This document shows, piece by piece, positions 46,604-58,016 of a stretch of DNA of 64,000 nucleotides. Numbering within the stretch: position 1 is the stretch's first letter; every line of letters begins with the position of its first letter. A program made the translations under genes and the position numbers. The notes beneath the pieces are model-generated. The model was not told where the DNA came from. It searched no databases and saw only the letters and a list, made by a program, of their open reading frames with translations. Source of the DNA: Hydnum rufescens UP504 (lineage: Eukaryota > Basidiomycota > Agaricomycetes > Cantharellales > Hydnaceae); the NCBI GenBank assembly GCA_014904985.1, contig MU129120.1, forward strand, positions 5,212-69,211. Reading direction: 5' to 3'.

Positions 46604-47097
46604 TTACTTGTCCGCAGATGGTGGATGCCTTCCGACGATCTTCCGTCCCGCTGATGCGAGGACTGTACACCGTAGTCTATCGCCCCGACGCTTGTCTTCG
46701 GTGGTGTATTGGAGCTTGGTTGCCCCACGTACTTCAGGTCTCGAACATATACAATCTGATGCGATAATGTCTGTATTATCTTTCTTGGCCTTCTTTGCGT
46801 AGCGCGGTCCCAGAAGAATACATGGACTTCATTTCTCCGAGGCTGAATGTCCGTACTCACTTTGCGACGGCCGCAGCCCAGGTTGAGAAAGACTATCACT
46901 AAACCTCCCAACGCGAGAGACCCACCATTGTGACCGATTTTCTCGGGCCTCCCGTGAAAATAGTGACAAGTGGAAGCATAATCGGAGCTGAAGCCGGTTT
47001 GGCAACAATTACAGTATGAATCAAACATTCTGTAGAATAATTGGCATCGAGAGAGAACGGACACGGGTGCGAAGTAATGGGTGCATAAGTCGCGCAT
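46604..47097 (-). CDS. Possible small single-pass membrane protein
   Basis: Two-exon model on the minus strand: 46861-47097 and 46604-46792, with a canonical 68-bp intron (GTGAGT...CGCAAAG), gi­ving 141 aa. A Cys-rich N-terminal part (SYCNCCQTGFSSDYASTC) precedes one hydrophobic segment (GGSLALGGLVIVFLNLGCG), basic stop-transfer residues RRK, and a charged tail (KLQYTTEDKRRGDRL). The start could lie elsewhere. The plus strand has a longer but composition-wise less convincing frame (45943-46767). No family recognised. Confidence 0.3.
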
Positions 47098-47099
47098 GT

Positions 47100-48613
47100 C
47101 AACACGGCGCCATACATGTAATCAAGGAAAATGGGCGACGGGGGTGATTGCAGTCTGCAAGAAATGGCAATATGCGTTAGGTGACGCCAAGTGTCCCTGA
47201 ATATCCAGATCCTTTCCCCCCCCCTCCGCTGTCCAATTATAGATGCCTTTGAAGGCATCGAGTTTCCTCCGTGTCGTTCCCCTTTCTCTCTTCTAGCAAT
47301 CTTACTCGTCCCCTTCCGATCGTCCACCTTCTCTTCTCCCTTTATATATACCGAGATGCATCCCAAGGATATATCTCAACACATTTCAGGCCTCTTCATG
47401 GGCTCCGAACCGATGCCCCGTGGTTTCTGCATGGATAGATCTCGGGAACATACAAAGATGAGAAAAGTGTACAATCAGTGCAGCAAGGAGAGGTCTTCAG
47501 AATGAAATCGTGAAGGATCTGCCGTTATTCATTTGTCAACGGGTGGGGAAAGGGGAGTCTAACACCCAAGATCCCCCAAGCAGAGGGATAGCAGCGTTGG
47601 CGACTATAGAATATCACCATCGGCAAAGAATGCTCGAGGCTACTTTGCGTTATTGTACAGGCTGGTAAGTCACCCAGGCGCTCTTCTCAATGCGGGTCGG
47701 CGAAGGTAGGTTGAGAGCTGTCATATTTACCGTAAGCGGGTACACTTTGCACATGAGACTATCACCATTTCCAAAGAATGCTCGAGGACACTTTGTGTTA
47801 CACGCGAACAATGAGCCGATAAGTCATCTAGGTACTCGAGGGTTGTCACATTTACCGTAAGTAGATACACTTTGTATATGTAGAGCACACTACTTACGAA
47901 AACATACCCAACGTCGACGAATAAGGAGCCACAAGATATGGAGGAACCCTGCAAGAGCGGAGCGATGAGGGTCTTGGCCGATGTAAAGCCCGGGAGTCAG
48001 AAAAGGGGGATGTGAAAGAGTGGTCGGGATCACGGTTTCCAAGCCCATTCTCGGACAGATCCCCCCGGCCCCACATGTCCTTTTGTTCTGGAATCAAGGC
48101 CTTACGCGGCTAAGGATGGGTGTCGTGAGAGGCGATTCGATCTACTATCGGGGCGTGCGCTCTTACGACAGTTAGGTGTCATCAAGGGCGAGGACATACA
48201 TATCCAGCAACCAAAACCAGATGGCGATATTATACCCGTAGGAACACCGGATACATCTCCGACAACATCTCCGACAACGAAGAGAATAAAAGGATCTGAG
48301 ACTAAGAGGCGGTGTCTCTGAAGGAACGAGGCGCAGTTTTACTAGGACACCAACTGCCAACTGGAGCCGATGAATCCAGCAAAATTTCCCACGGGGAAAT
48401 AGAAATCCAGCGCTGGTGCATAGATACGCAACAGCCTACAGGACAAAAGCAAGAAATATTTATTTAGATGATAAGACGCTGTAGGAACATGTTTCCTATG
48501 GCCGTGCTTCAAGAGTCGGTCGCGACTAGTAAGTAGTTGTGTGACAGTGACAGCGTGACGGGTACACACCTAAGACACGGAAGAATAAATATCAACGCGT
48601 GCTTCCTTTCGCC
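47100..48613. other. Spacer with tandem repeat
   Basis: 1.5 kb before the BRCT gene. Holds the tandem repeat at 47607-47885. Minus-strand frames near 47894-48569 (for example YAPALDFYFPVGNFAGFIGS) are open but unsupported. Confidence 0.4.
47607..47885 (+). repeat. Two imperfect tandem units of about 140 bp
   Basis: Unit 1 (47607-47752) and unit 2 (47757-47882) share CAAAGAATGCTCGAGG, then TAAGTCA, then ATTTACCGTAAG and TACACTTTG in the same order and similar spacing. Confidence 0.65.
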
Positions 48614-51600
48614 ATGCCCAACGGGCCAGCCAATGAAGGAGCCGGGGACCTCTTCGATGATCTCATATACTACCTCTCACCCAGCCTCCTTCCAGACCAC
48701 AGTCGTGTCGTACGCGCCATTATGAGCAAGAACGGCGCGAAGGAAGCTCAGAGAAAAGATATCCGATCCGCCACGCATATTATATCCGAGTCGCACTTCC
48801 TCGAGAGGCTCGAGTTTGGAGAGGTGGGTCTACGTGACGACGTGGCTATCGTTACGGTGAGTGAACTCAAGCGTGCTTCCAGTAGAAGGAACTGAGTGAA
48901 GGAATCGTGTTAGCCTCAATGGGTGTGGTCTGCCGTGTGGCTTGGCCGACTTCCTGCGTAAGCGTGTGCTGATAATATAGGTCCTCGATCTGGCTCTATT
49001 GCCTGACTGATATGCTCGCTGCTCCAGGGCCCGTGGGTTCTCCACCGACCCACGCATGATATTCTCTGGAATCGTAGGATGTAGCTCAGATGTGAGCCCG
49101 TTATTTCTATAGTACAAAGACTGGACCCTGGGAGATCTTACCAAATTAGTATAACAGATCCCTGCTGGCGATCGCGAGGCTATTGCAGCTGGGATCCAAA
49201 GTTTAGGAGGACAGTGGCGAAATGCCCTTACCAAAGAAGTCACTCATCTGTTCGTTTTGACGCCTGGAGGGGTTTGTTTATTCTCGTCTGACCTTCCACC
49301 TACCTGGATGATAAGCTCTGATTTCGTAGGACAAATATAACAGTGCGATCCACTACTACAACCTCATTGGACAGCCTTATGTTGTCACACCCCACTGGTT
49401 CGACGACTCATTCAAATGCCAGCGAGTGCAGCCTGTCACTCAATACCTGTTCCCTGATCCCCCTGTTCTTCACTCCCAATCCATCATATCTCAAATCCTG
49501 ACCGCACACAAAGATGAAGGCGAGGCCGTCGTTTCTAAGCTTGAACAGGCCCTTGCAGGTAAATTCGGCCCGCCGAAAATCCGAACCCCCCAAGAGCGGG
49601 AGAAGGATCGGCAGACGTCGCGGGAGAATGCCGCAGCCGCCGAACGCCTCTCTATCATGAAGTCCGTGGAAGCCCAGGCGAGTTTCGAGAACATTGACGT
49701 GCCGAATGGTGCCGGTGGAGAATTTAATGACCTTTGGGACGGGAGGAAGATTCATATCAGCCCCACGGTGAACGCTCGTTTGCGCGGTTCTATTGGGGTT
49801 AGGGTTCAAGCGGGTGGAGGAATTATTGTCAATGATCCTGAGAGGGATGACTTCGACATCCTTGTCACACCGCACACCGGAGGTCCGATATATGATGCTG
49901 TCAGTGCTTCCTTTTGTACCCATTAATATCGCTTGCTAAGTATGAGAACTAATTCAGGCTAGGCGGGACAAGAAATTGATCGGTACAATTGAATGGCTAT
50001 TCTACTGTCATTCAACAGGCCGGATCAGCTTTCCTGATGATCACCTTGTCCACATTCCTTGTCCCAAAGACACCATACCTGAATTTCAAGCAACGGTGCG
50101 GATTTGCAACAATTCTTTGGACTGCACTCAAGTTTTTGTGATGATTAGACTTTAACTATTTCTGGTTACACCGGATTATCGCGCGAATACCTCAAGACTC
50201 TGCTCTCCCGGATGGGGGCACCAGTTACACCGGAGATGACTCGTCAGTCCACTAAAATATGTGTGGCATCCAAGTAAGCTGTCTCTCTTTGTTTCTGTGT
50301 AAGTATTAGCGATGTGCCTGCTTTAATTCGACATTAGGTTAAATAGTGCCAAGACTAAATTCGCGGACCAGTGGGGGGTTCCTGTTGTCAACCATCTGTG
50401 GGTGGAAGAGTGCGTCAAGCAATGGCGTTTCGTGCATCCGAGTGTCCAGGCTGGGCGTTTCACGAATTATCCACCCTCCGTGGACTATGGGAACCTCCTC
50501 GGCCAGCGAATAGCCCACGCGACGAGAGCGGAAAGCGCAGACACCAGGAGACTACCTCAGGGGATGGCATCAGAACGCGTCAGCGAGACGGCTGCTTCTG
50601 GTGATATCTCCATGCATGAGGCTCCCATCCGGACCTCTCCCATCATCAGTCCCCCAGGCAGTGCATCCGAAATCGAGCAAGCTGTGACTTTGGACGGAAA
50701 GGATGAAGAGAACCCACTCGATGGGGATCGCTGGTCGTCGCCGTCGGCCGGAAGCCGACGAGACAGTCGAACAACCTCGGACATCTTCATCGAAAGCAAA
50801 GGCCAGTGAGACAATTCACGCATCACCTACGAAAAGTGCTGCAGAAGCTGAGGAGGAAGAAAATGTTCGCGACCATGCCCCACCATCGACTGCAAAAGTA
50901 GTCTTGGTCGAGGACGTTGAGATGGGAGAACCGCCTCTCCACAGAAGCCACGGTGACGGTCCCATCTCGGCCGTGAAGCAATTGAATCACACTCATTCAG
51001 ATGAGGATAGTGATGACGAGCTCCTCAGTGCGGAACAGATCCTGGCGCAAAGTCGGCTGAAGCCTTCGGCAAGGTCGGGGCCTACACTATTACCCAAGTC
51101 TAAATCGTCGTCTAAGATCGCGCCAAAACGTCAACGCGCCAGGGCTGGAGGTCGAGGTTCTACTCCGTTGTCCCCCAAACAGGGAAAGCAAGGCACACAG
51201 CTTCCGTAGAGATGGTGGACAGTGATACCGAGTCTTTCTCTCCTCCGAAGAGGTCCGGCCCCGCGCCCAAACCACGATTTTCGCAAAAGACCACACCAGC
51301 GGCGGCGCCAAGGACTACGGCAATGACGCCTGAAATCCTGATCTCGGGTCCGAACATTCCTCGTCGGACAAATAGTGTGAATCCTGCAGCCGGGCCCAGC
51401 CGAGCCCCTCAACGGGACAAGGACCTTCGTCGTCGAGAATCTACAACGACTCCAGAAGCGGACGCCCCCGCGTCGCCTACGCCGAGCAAACGATCTCTGA
51501 AGAAACGTGCCAGTGAGAACCTGTTGGCCTCGAATAAGGCATCAACATCGAAAGCCAAATCTAGTAACACCAAGGTCAGCGAGGGAGATTCGGTGGCGAA

Positions 51601-52955
51601 GTCGTCGCGACCCACAGCCGTTGCGTCTTCGTCACGATACACCCGCGATAGTGTGGCGACTAGTTCCGATGATGGGCGTTCGAGGCGTGCGGCTGCGGTG
51701 CGGGCTCGTGTAGGCCTAGCGGCTGATATCGAGGATGCGAACGCGCATTCGGCGAGTTTGAAGGCCAGCAAGGGGAACATACATAAACTTAGTTTGGGTA
51801 AACGAACGCGTTCAGAGGCGATGTCGACGGATGAAGATGGAGACAGTGAAAATGGAAGATCTGAAATGCGGCACGTCAAAGCAAAAACGCTGCCGAAGGT
51901 GTGTACATTCGTACTCTTTCAAATGAAGATGGACTGGCGGTTCTCAACTCACATCCTGGCAAAGATCGTCAATATTGACGAGTCTGAATCTGAGACTGGG
52001 AGGGTTAGGTATGATTCCATGTGCGTGATCGCTCCAGAGGCCTGTGTTGAATGTCCCTTTCTTTATGAGCAGGTCGAAAGAGCCACTGCCACAGCGCAAT
52101 GTTAAGATCAAGATCTTGTTGACTAAGGCGAAGATTCCCACTACCAGCGCAGCGTACAAGGTACGGCAACACAGTCATGACAATTCACACATCACTGACT
52201 CTGGGAAATCCTTGGACAATTCTAAGACGATCAAGAAGCTTGCCGTGCTCACCGAGAATCCGGCAGAGTGCACCCATTTGGTGTCTTCCATGATCTCCCG
52301 TACTTCGAAATTCCTGAGGGCGATGAATGTGGCACCGTTTGTGTTGAAACCAGAGTGGGTAACCGAGTCTGCTAAAGCTCGTCGCTTACTGCGTGAGTCC
52401 CCTTGCCTGCTTGGGTTCTGATCTAGTAAAGTTTTGTCGATGGAGGTTGACGAGAATTCGGCCACTCAGCCGAAGCGGATTTTAAATTGGACGACCCTGA
52501 CGGTGAACAGAAGTATCATTTTATTCTGGACGAAGCGCTGCAAAGAGCTAAACGAGGAAAGCTGTTTGCGGGCTTTACGCTGTATGTGACGCCTAAAGTT
52601 GGACTGAATCTCGAAGAGTTGGAGGAGGTCATCAAGTTTGCGGGCGGAAAGGTACGTTGCATTCAGCTTATTCGCGTTGGAACAGGTTTGATTGAGAAGT
52701 GGCGGGTATTGGAACGTTTCGTTTTCCTCTCAAAAAAAAAAGATGATAAAGAGCAGTGCGCTGCAGAAACGACAAGCATACAAGGAGAAGACGTTCATGA
52801 TATCAAGCTATGAAGACCAGAATTTATGGCAAGACCTAGCTTCGAGCGGGACACCGATCTACAATCATGCGCTCGTCCTGAATAGTATCCTGAGGCAAGA
52901 ATTGGATCTGGATGGTCTGGTGGAAACTGTTGCCCTCCAACTTGAGGACTCTTAG
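48614..52955 (+). CDS. Six-BRCT genome-maintenance protein, Rtt107/Brc1-like
   Basis: Scaffold of the Rtt107/Brc1/PTIP type that binds phospho-H2A at damaged forks. ATG 48614 (MPNGPANEGAGDLFDDLIYY). BRCT1: VRAIMSKNGAKEA, PQWVWSAVWLGRLPA. BRCT2: IFSGIVGCSSD, IAAGIQSLGGQWRNALTKEV, THLFVLTPGGDKY, VTPHWFDDSFK. BRCT3: LWDGRKIHISPTV and GTIEWLFYCHSTG. BRCT4: LTISGYTGLSREYLKTLLSR, VVNHLWVEECVKQWRF. A long disordered Ser/Lys/acidic linker follows. BRCT5: ECTHLVSSMISRTSKFL, FVLKPEWVTESAKARRLL; BRCT6: FAGFTLYVTPKVGLNLEELE, then IYNHALVLNSILRQELDLD, ending LQLEDS at 52955. In the linker the frame shifts twice and returns: an extra base near G4 50723-50726 and a missing one near A3 51177-51179, most simply homopolymer errors. 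Confidence 0.88.
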
Positions 52956-54107
52956 TGACTCGTGGGTGTGGCAATCATGCTAGTCTCCATGGCTTGATCT
53001 TCCTTTGTGTCATATGCTGTTAAATGGACTTTTTTTTTTTTGGATGTCATCCCGATCGTCTAGCAATATTGATGTACTCAATTCAAAGGAGTTTTTGATG
53101 GAAGAGAGAGTGGGATGGGTGATTTTGTCAGTTCGACCACCATCAAAGCTACCGAGCTTCCTCTGTGACTGCTAGACACACTGTGCAGGAGCTCAACGGT
53201 GTTACTATTACGATCCTCCACAGGGGTTAGCCCCCGTGCCAGGTGTTAACAGAAGCCAAGCCCTGACAATTCAGCCACTGCTTTGTCTGAATCCTAGTAA
53301 AGGCGAGATTCAATGGTGGACACACCCAGGCGTCTCGATTTTCCTTTCGAGTGCTTTTGTGGCTTGATAGTGGTACAGACATTCCTGCGGCGCCGGTCAT
53401 ACGGCACGAAACACGGGGCGTGCGCCTTGTCACAGACCTGAAAGTACCAATAAGACGTGCGTACCAATCACTCTTTCCTCGAGGTCCATTCTTCGAAGAC
53501 CGCTTGTTATCTATTCCAGAATCCTAAGCACCACCTGGGGGTGACGATGGGTGGATGGCTGACTAATGAGGCAGGATTCTTCAGGATTGGCTTAGCTAGG
53601 ATGAATTCGGCTAGGAACGGCGTAGGGGTGACCCAAGTGTGAGTACTGTACGTGGGATCGGGACTGTCCACGGAGAAGACTTAATATTAATGCAGAGATG
53701 AGAGTCAAATTAAAGGTACTCGAAGGGCCCCCATCTTTGGGGAGCTGCACTGGCCGTGAGATTGGGTGTTGGTTTCCAGTGATTCCAGCTGTCAATAATT
53801 ATTAGCCCCGCCGCCATGGAATCTGTCGTGTTTTGTGCCCAATTGCGGCTCCTCCACGGCTAATTCGAGCTATTTCCTAATATTACTTCTCTTTCTGCTC
53901 AACTTCCTCTACATCTATGGACGATCTCATTATTGTCTGATTCCCACGAGTCATAATCGTTACTCCATTTGGGATAAGCACTATTTATATTGGATGTCAC
54001 ATGTGTAACATCACTAACATGTCGAGCCACAAAGGCATCAACTTTTAGGGTTTGAATAAATAAAATATTTAACTCGTGAGTCTCTCACTTCTGGATTTAC
54101 ATGTACC
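52956..54107. other. Spacer, nothing recognised
   Basis: 1.15 kb; a T10 run at 53031-53040. Short frames only. Confidence 0.4.
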
Positions 54108-54778
54108 ATGTTCACTAAATCCCTCAAGCGCAAGCCCAGCGCCACCAACATCGTCACAGTTTGTTTCCAACCTTTCGAGCCACAAGGATCCTCATCCAGC
54201 GTGAATTATGAGAGACACCTCTCCTTTCGCTCCCACTCTGATTCTAAATATTCTGGGTCTACCTTGAATCGTGTCAACCCAACTGTCGGTGAAATGCCAT
54301 TCCATCACGTCCATATCGCTCACTTATTCCACATATTTCACAAACGCTTTCCGTGTTCATAGAATACCAAGTCCTCCTCTAGATGGGCAGGCCTGATGTC
54401 ATTCTTCCCCTTCCTCACATCCTTCCTCCCCCCCTCCCACGCCTCCACTGTACACTCGACACCCGGAGGCATTCAAGTCCACAAAAGTGCCGCCTCACCG
54501 CAGAGTCCAGTCCCGTCCCCACTCGAAGGCACCACAACTCGGCCAGGATATTCAAAAGCCGTAGACAATCCATACCCAGCATCGTCATAACAGACGCAAA
54601 CGATGACACGAACGAGTACGTCCCGGGCGACGAAAAGCCCGGGTACGTGACTTCTGCGGTCTCTCCGTCGCCGCCTGCGCCTGCGCCGTGGACGGTACCG
54701 AAAGGCAGTGTACTACTTTCTGTTCCTCCTGTGGTGTCGTTGCGCGTTCTGCCGCGGGCTGTGAATCGTGCAGGATAG
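54108..54778 (+). CDS. Uncharacterised protein, approximate model
   Basis: ATG 54108 starts MFTKSLKRKPSATNIV. Further downstream the plus strand has a coding-like stretch PSIVITDANDDTNEYVPGDE and KPGYVTSAVSPSPPAPAPW ending VNRAG at 54778. At least one intron must join them (a TTCATAG acceptor near 54362 is possible). The minus strand across 54585-55292 is also open, with a coiled-coil-like piece (MMETAVKRKTKECDEIRRAI), so strand assignment is unsure. No family recognised. Confidence 0.35.
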
Positions 54779-55367
54779 GAGATCGCAACCGCGCGGGCGT
54801 AGTAGGGATGCCAGTGGTCGAAAGGTCCTCTGACGCCGATCCTTGATCGAGAGTGAACGGGGGCACTGGAAGCTCAGGATGGTGTCCAACAGCGAGGGGC
54901 CGAATCTTGTTGATGCCGTGTGATGATTGGCTTGGCCATTGGATCGCTTGTACCCATGGTCGTGGAGCGTTGTTCGGCGGGAAAAAAATGGGTACTTGTA
55001 CTTGACTAAAATTCAGAATAGTCTTCCCTCGTTCCTTTTTTCGTTTCTGTTCATTTTCGTCGATGGCCCGTCTGATTTCATCACACTCTTTTGTTTTTCT
55101 CTTAACCGCTGTCTCCATCATCCCTGATATGTCACTGTGGAGTTTAATATAGACTTGTACTAATGGAATTATATTCACACAACACATACATACACATCGA
55201 TGGGCGTCTGAGGGTAGTGAGCGTCCTTGATTGGATGGTGACTCGTCAGCGTCCGATAAATTCCCGAAGAAGAGCATAAGAGCATAATCCATATATCACT
55301 CATCCAAGCAATCACTCCCAAATAACAGGAAGTCCTTATTGTGTTGACCTGTGCATCGCCCAGCCGA

Positions 55368-56814
55368 TCAGGAAAAACCACTGCGACCGCCATTCGCTCG
55401 TTCCTCCTCGTCCATGAGACTCCTAGCAAGTTCCGCATCCGCAGCCTCTTGTACCCTCAACCACTCCTGCTCCTCGCGCTGCAGATCCTCCGCCAAGAGT
55501 GCGTCCGCGTCGAGCATGCTCGCTATCTCGTCGTAGGCTGGTGGCAGAGCGAGCGAGGCAAGAGCGGTCCGATTCACTTGTTGTCGTCCTGGTACATCAC
55601 CACCATCGTCATTCGATGTCGATGGTGGAGACGACAATGGTGATGGTGTTGCTTTAATCCCGGCGGCACTATTCCGTGGATTTGGACTCGCGTATTTTTG
55701 ATTCCCGGGTCGAAGGAAACTGGGGACGGGTCCGAGAGGTGCGGGTCCTGATGATCCGTATGGCCGCACAGGTGGGTTACTTTTTGCGGGCCTTGAAGTG
55801 GGGGAGGCGGAGAGATAGTCGAGGGTGGACCGAGTTTGCGGTGAGTGCGGAATGTAGGGTATGCTACCTGTCCCGGGGAGCCCTCCTAGTGTGCTTGGGA
55901 GCGGAGGACTTGTCGGAGACGGGGCGAGTGTGGAAGAGTGTGGCGGTGCGGCTCCGAATCGAGATGGGTTACTGTTCCTCGGAGGCTGTGTTAAAGGTGG
56001 CTGTGCTTGTGGATGGCGAGGTGGAAGCGGTGGGGCGGAGTCAGGGGGCTGTGGTCGGGGAGGCGGTGGACCCGGAATCCCAGAGGCTGTGGAAAGGAGT
56101 TGTGTGCCTGGAGGGCTTGACAAGGGTTGCCAAAGACGTTCGTTTGCAGGGAGTTTGGATGGCCTCTGGGCTAGAGCTTTTGCCTGTATAGTGAATAGTG
56201 TCTCAGTGATCCGTGCTAGATGAACCCACAAGGATACAATGCGCACGGCAGGGAAAAATGTGAGTTCTACATAGACTTCGCCGCGTTGCGACCCGTCGAG
56301 CGATAATGGTACCCAATCTAAACAACATCAAAAATTGGGAAAAAAAAGGAGTCAGTACGTGGTTGCGCATACAACGTGGCCAACACAAGAAGCACCCTGC
56401 ATACCATCAAACTCGCCACTCTCCAGAACGTCTTGAATCACGATCTCCCCCTCCCCGAGTCTCTCATCGACCCTCTTGCCCGCCGTAAAGACTCCCACCC
56501 TGAGGGTCTTCGATCCGTGACCAGCCACATCATGGTCATAGATCTCGAAGCGTATCTCCTCGTCCCACAGGGGATGCTGCCCACCTCTAGGATCTTCTTT
56601 CGTGCGCTTTCCCCCGCCCCCGAATCGAACGAGACAGTATGGGGATTGTTTGTAAATCGATGGATTTGGAAGATTTCTCTGTGTGCGCGATGGAACCAGG
56701 TAATGACGGGATGAGGGCCTAAATGTATCAGACGATAGCTTGAGACCGAACAAGAAACGTGCGTACGGCTTTAAGTACGACGACCACAAGGGTACCGACC
56801 TTCTGAGGTGCCAT
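55368..56814 (-). CDS. C2-domain protein with proline-rich tail (Inn1/Fic1-like)
   Basis: Four exons on the minus strand: 56767-56814, 56396-56678, 56247-56317, 55368-56183; 405 aa, all junctions in frame. A C2 domain fills about residues 1-135: VGTLVVVVLKA, NLPNPSIYKQSPYCLVRFGG, HPLWDEEIRFEIYD, GEGEIVIQDVLESGEFDGMQ, DWVPLSLDGSQRGEVYVEL. A long Pro/Ser region with PPPPRPQPP and PPLPPRHPQ offers SH3 ligands. PPAYDEI is PY-like, and DLQREEQEWLRVQEAADAEL is a charged helix. This layout (C2 then PxxP) is that of fungal cytokinesis proteins Inn1/Fic1, but I infer that role from layout only. The plus strand shows long GC-rich mirror frames. Confidence 0.8.
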
Positions 56815-57173
56815 CGCTACCACACGAAGCTTGAAGTTAAAATTCTCGTTGCCTACGAATGTTCAGGACCAACATAAGTTCTCATCACATGACCCTTATG
56901 ATATATCATATAACGAGCATTGCAATCCCCCAGTATAGGTTCCTTCTCACAACATAGCCCGCGGTCGGTGAGAGGAATGTGGGGCGATGCTCGCTTAGAA
57001 GATTCACACACACGATATGCGATGAAGCACGGCCACACCCAAACGTGACACCATTACCCCGTGCGACTGGAATAATATATTACAAGCCAGCCGAGCTGAG
57101 GCCGATGAACGGATAGAGACGAGGACGATTATACAATAGACGACTGACGAGTACCTACTAAACGATCTAAAGC

Positions 57174-57895
57174 CTACATAACGGAAGGGGAAGTAAAATA
57201 TTCCATCAGTTCGGGTGCTTCCTGGAGAGGTGAGAAGAGACACCAAAGGCTGAGAAAGAGACGTACCGGGCGTATATAAGGTAGATTTAGAAGAGTGCCC
57301 AATATCGGCAATTGTCTTAGGAAAGTAAGTACGACGGGGAAAAAGTCTCTGCCAGATACCAGATTCCAGGGCAAATCAGGGAAAGCGACGGTCGACATCA
57401 AAAAAGCGCTCAGTAAGCATACAACGATAATATTCTCACCCAAATAAGTTCAGAAATCCAAATGTCTCGATGATCATTCCAAAGAAGGGCCATTTGAGAA
57501 AGACGAGCGATATCCCTCCAAGGAAACATATTGACCCGCGTAGTTTTTGTTTTCGAGCGAAAAATAAAAGGTCTTCGTCGGCCCAATGATAAGTGTCAAG
57601 CCCGAGATAAACAGGATCTAAGAGAACGTCGCATCGGGTGGCAGTTCCATTCGATACAAATCAACACAATCTCACAGCCCCATGACAAACAAAGAAGAGA
57701 AATCATTGCTGTGTCACTCACGTTCCCAAGAGCCAATAGACCGCCATCAAAGAACAAGAGAACCCCGAGAAGCATGAAGAAGGCACCGAAAGATGTAAGC
57801 GCAACGCCAATCTCTTGTTGAAAAAACAACTTGGCGTCAAGGAAAGTCAAAGGAAAGGGTAGCAAGGACGTACTTTGACCGTCGGTGAGCCACAT
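57174..57895 (-). CDS. GOT1: Golgi transport protein Got1
   Basis: Small four-helix membrane protein of ER-Golgi traffic. Minus strand, ATG 57895 (MWLTDGQ, then a GTACGT donor). Exon 2: KIGVALTSFGAFFMLLGVLL, FFDGGLLALGN. Exon 3: ILFISGLTLIIGPTKTFYF, then by +1 frame KQKLRG, CFLGGISLVFLKWPFFGM, IIETFGFLNLFG. Exon 4: DFFPVVLTFLRQLPILGTLL, NLPYIRP. A last short exon ends at 57174, less certain. The break in exon 3 is a run of five A (plus strand, 57560-57564) where six would keep this strongly conserved frame. In such a conserved gene a sequencing slip is the likelier cause. Confidence 0.88.
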
Positions 57896-58016
57896 GCCTG
57901 CAGAATCTTAGCCCAAGTGTTTTCTGGGCGGACGGACGACACGTAGCTTTGCTCCCGTCGGCACGCGCCGGTCCAACGCGACTGTCGGCTCCCTAAACAC
58001 GACTCTGCCCCTATTC
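57896..58016. promoter_or_regulatory. Short head-to-head promoter region (GOT1 / VMA13)
   Basis: Only 121 bp separate the GOT1 ATG (57895, minus) from the first usable ATG of the V-ATPase H gene (58017, plus). It holds GC-rich sequence and no TATA box. If the H gene is truncated here this region may not be its native promoter. Confidence 0.3.

Noticed and set aside
45943..46767. 274-codon plus-strand frame
   Set aside because: Begins inside a TPR-family relic, lacks family features, and conflicts with a better-spliced minus-strand model for part of its length.
54585..55292. 235-codon minus-strand frame with a coiled-coil-like segment
   Set aside because: No start or splice support, and it conflicts with a plausible plus-strand exon; left as an alternative in the 54108-54778 entry.
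55676..56223. Plus-strand frames of 171 and 120 codons, Gly/Cys/Val-rich
   Set aside because: They are antisense to the proline-rich tail of the C2-domain protein, which has consistent splicing.
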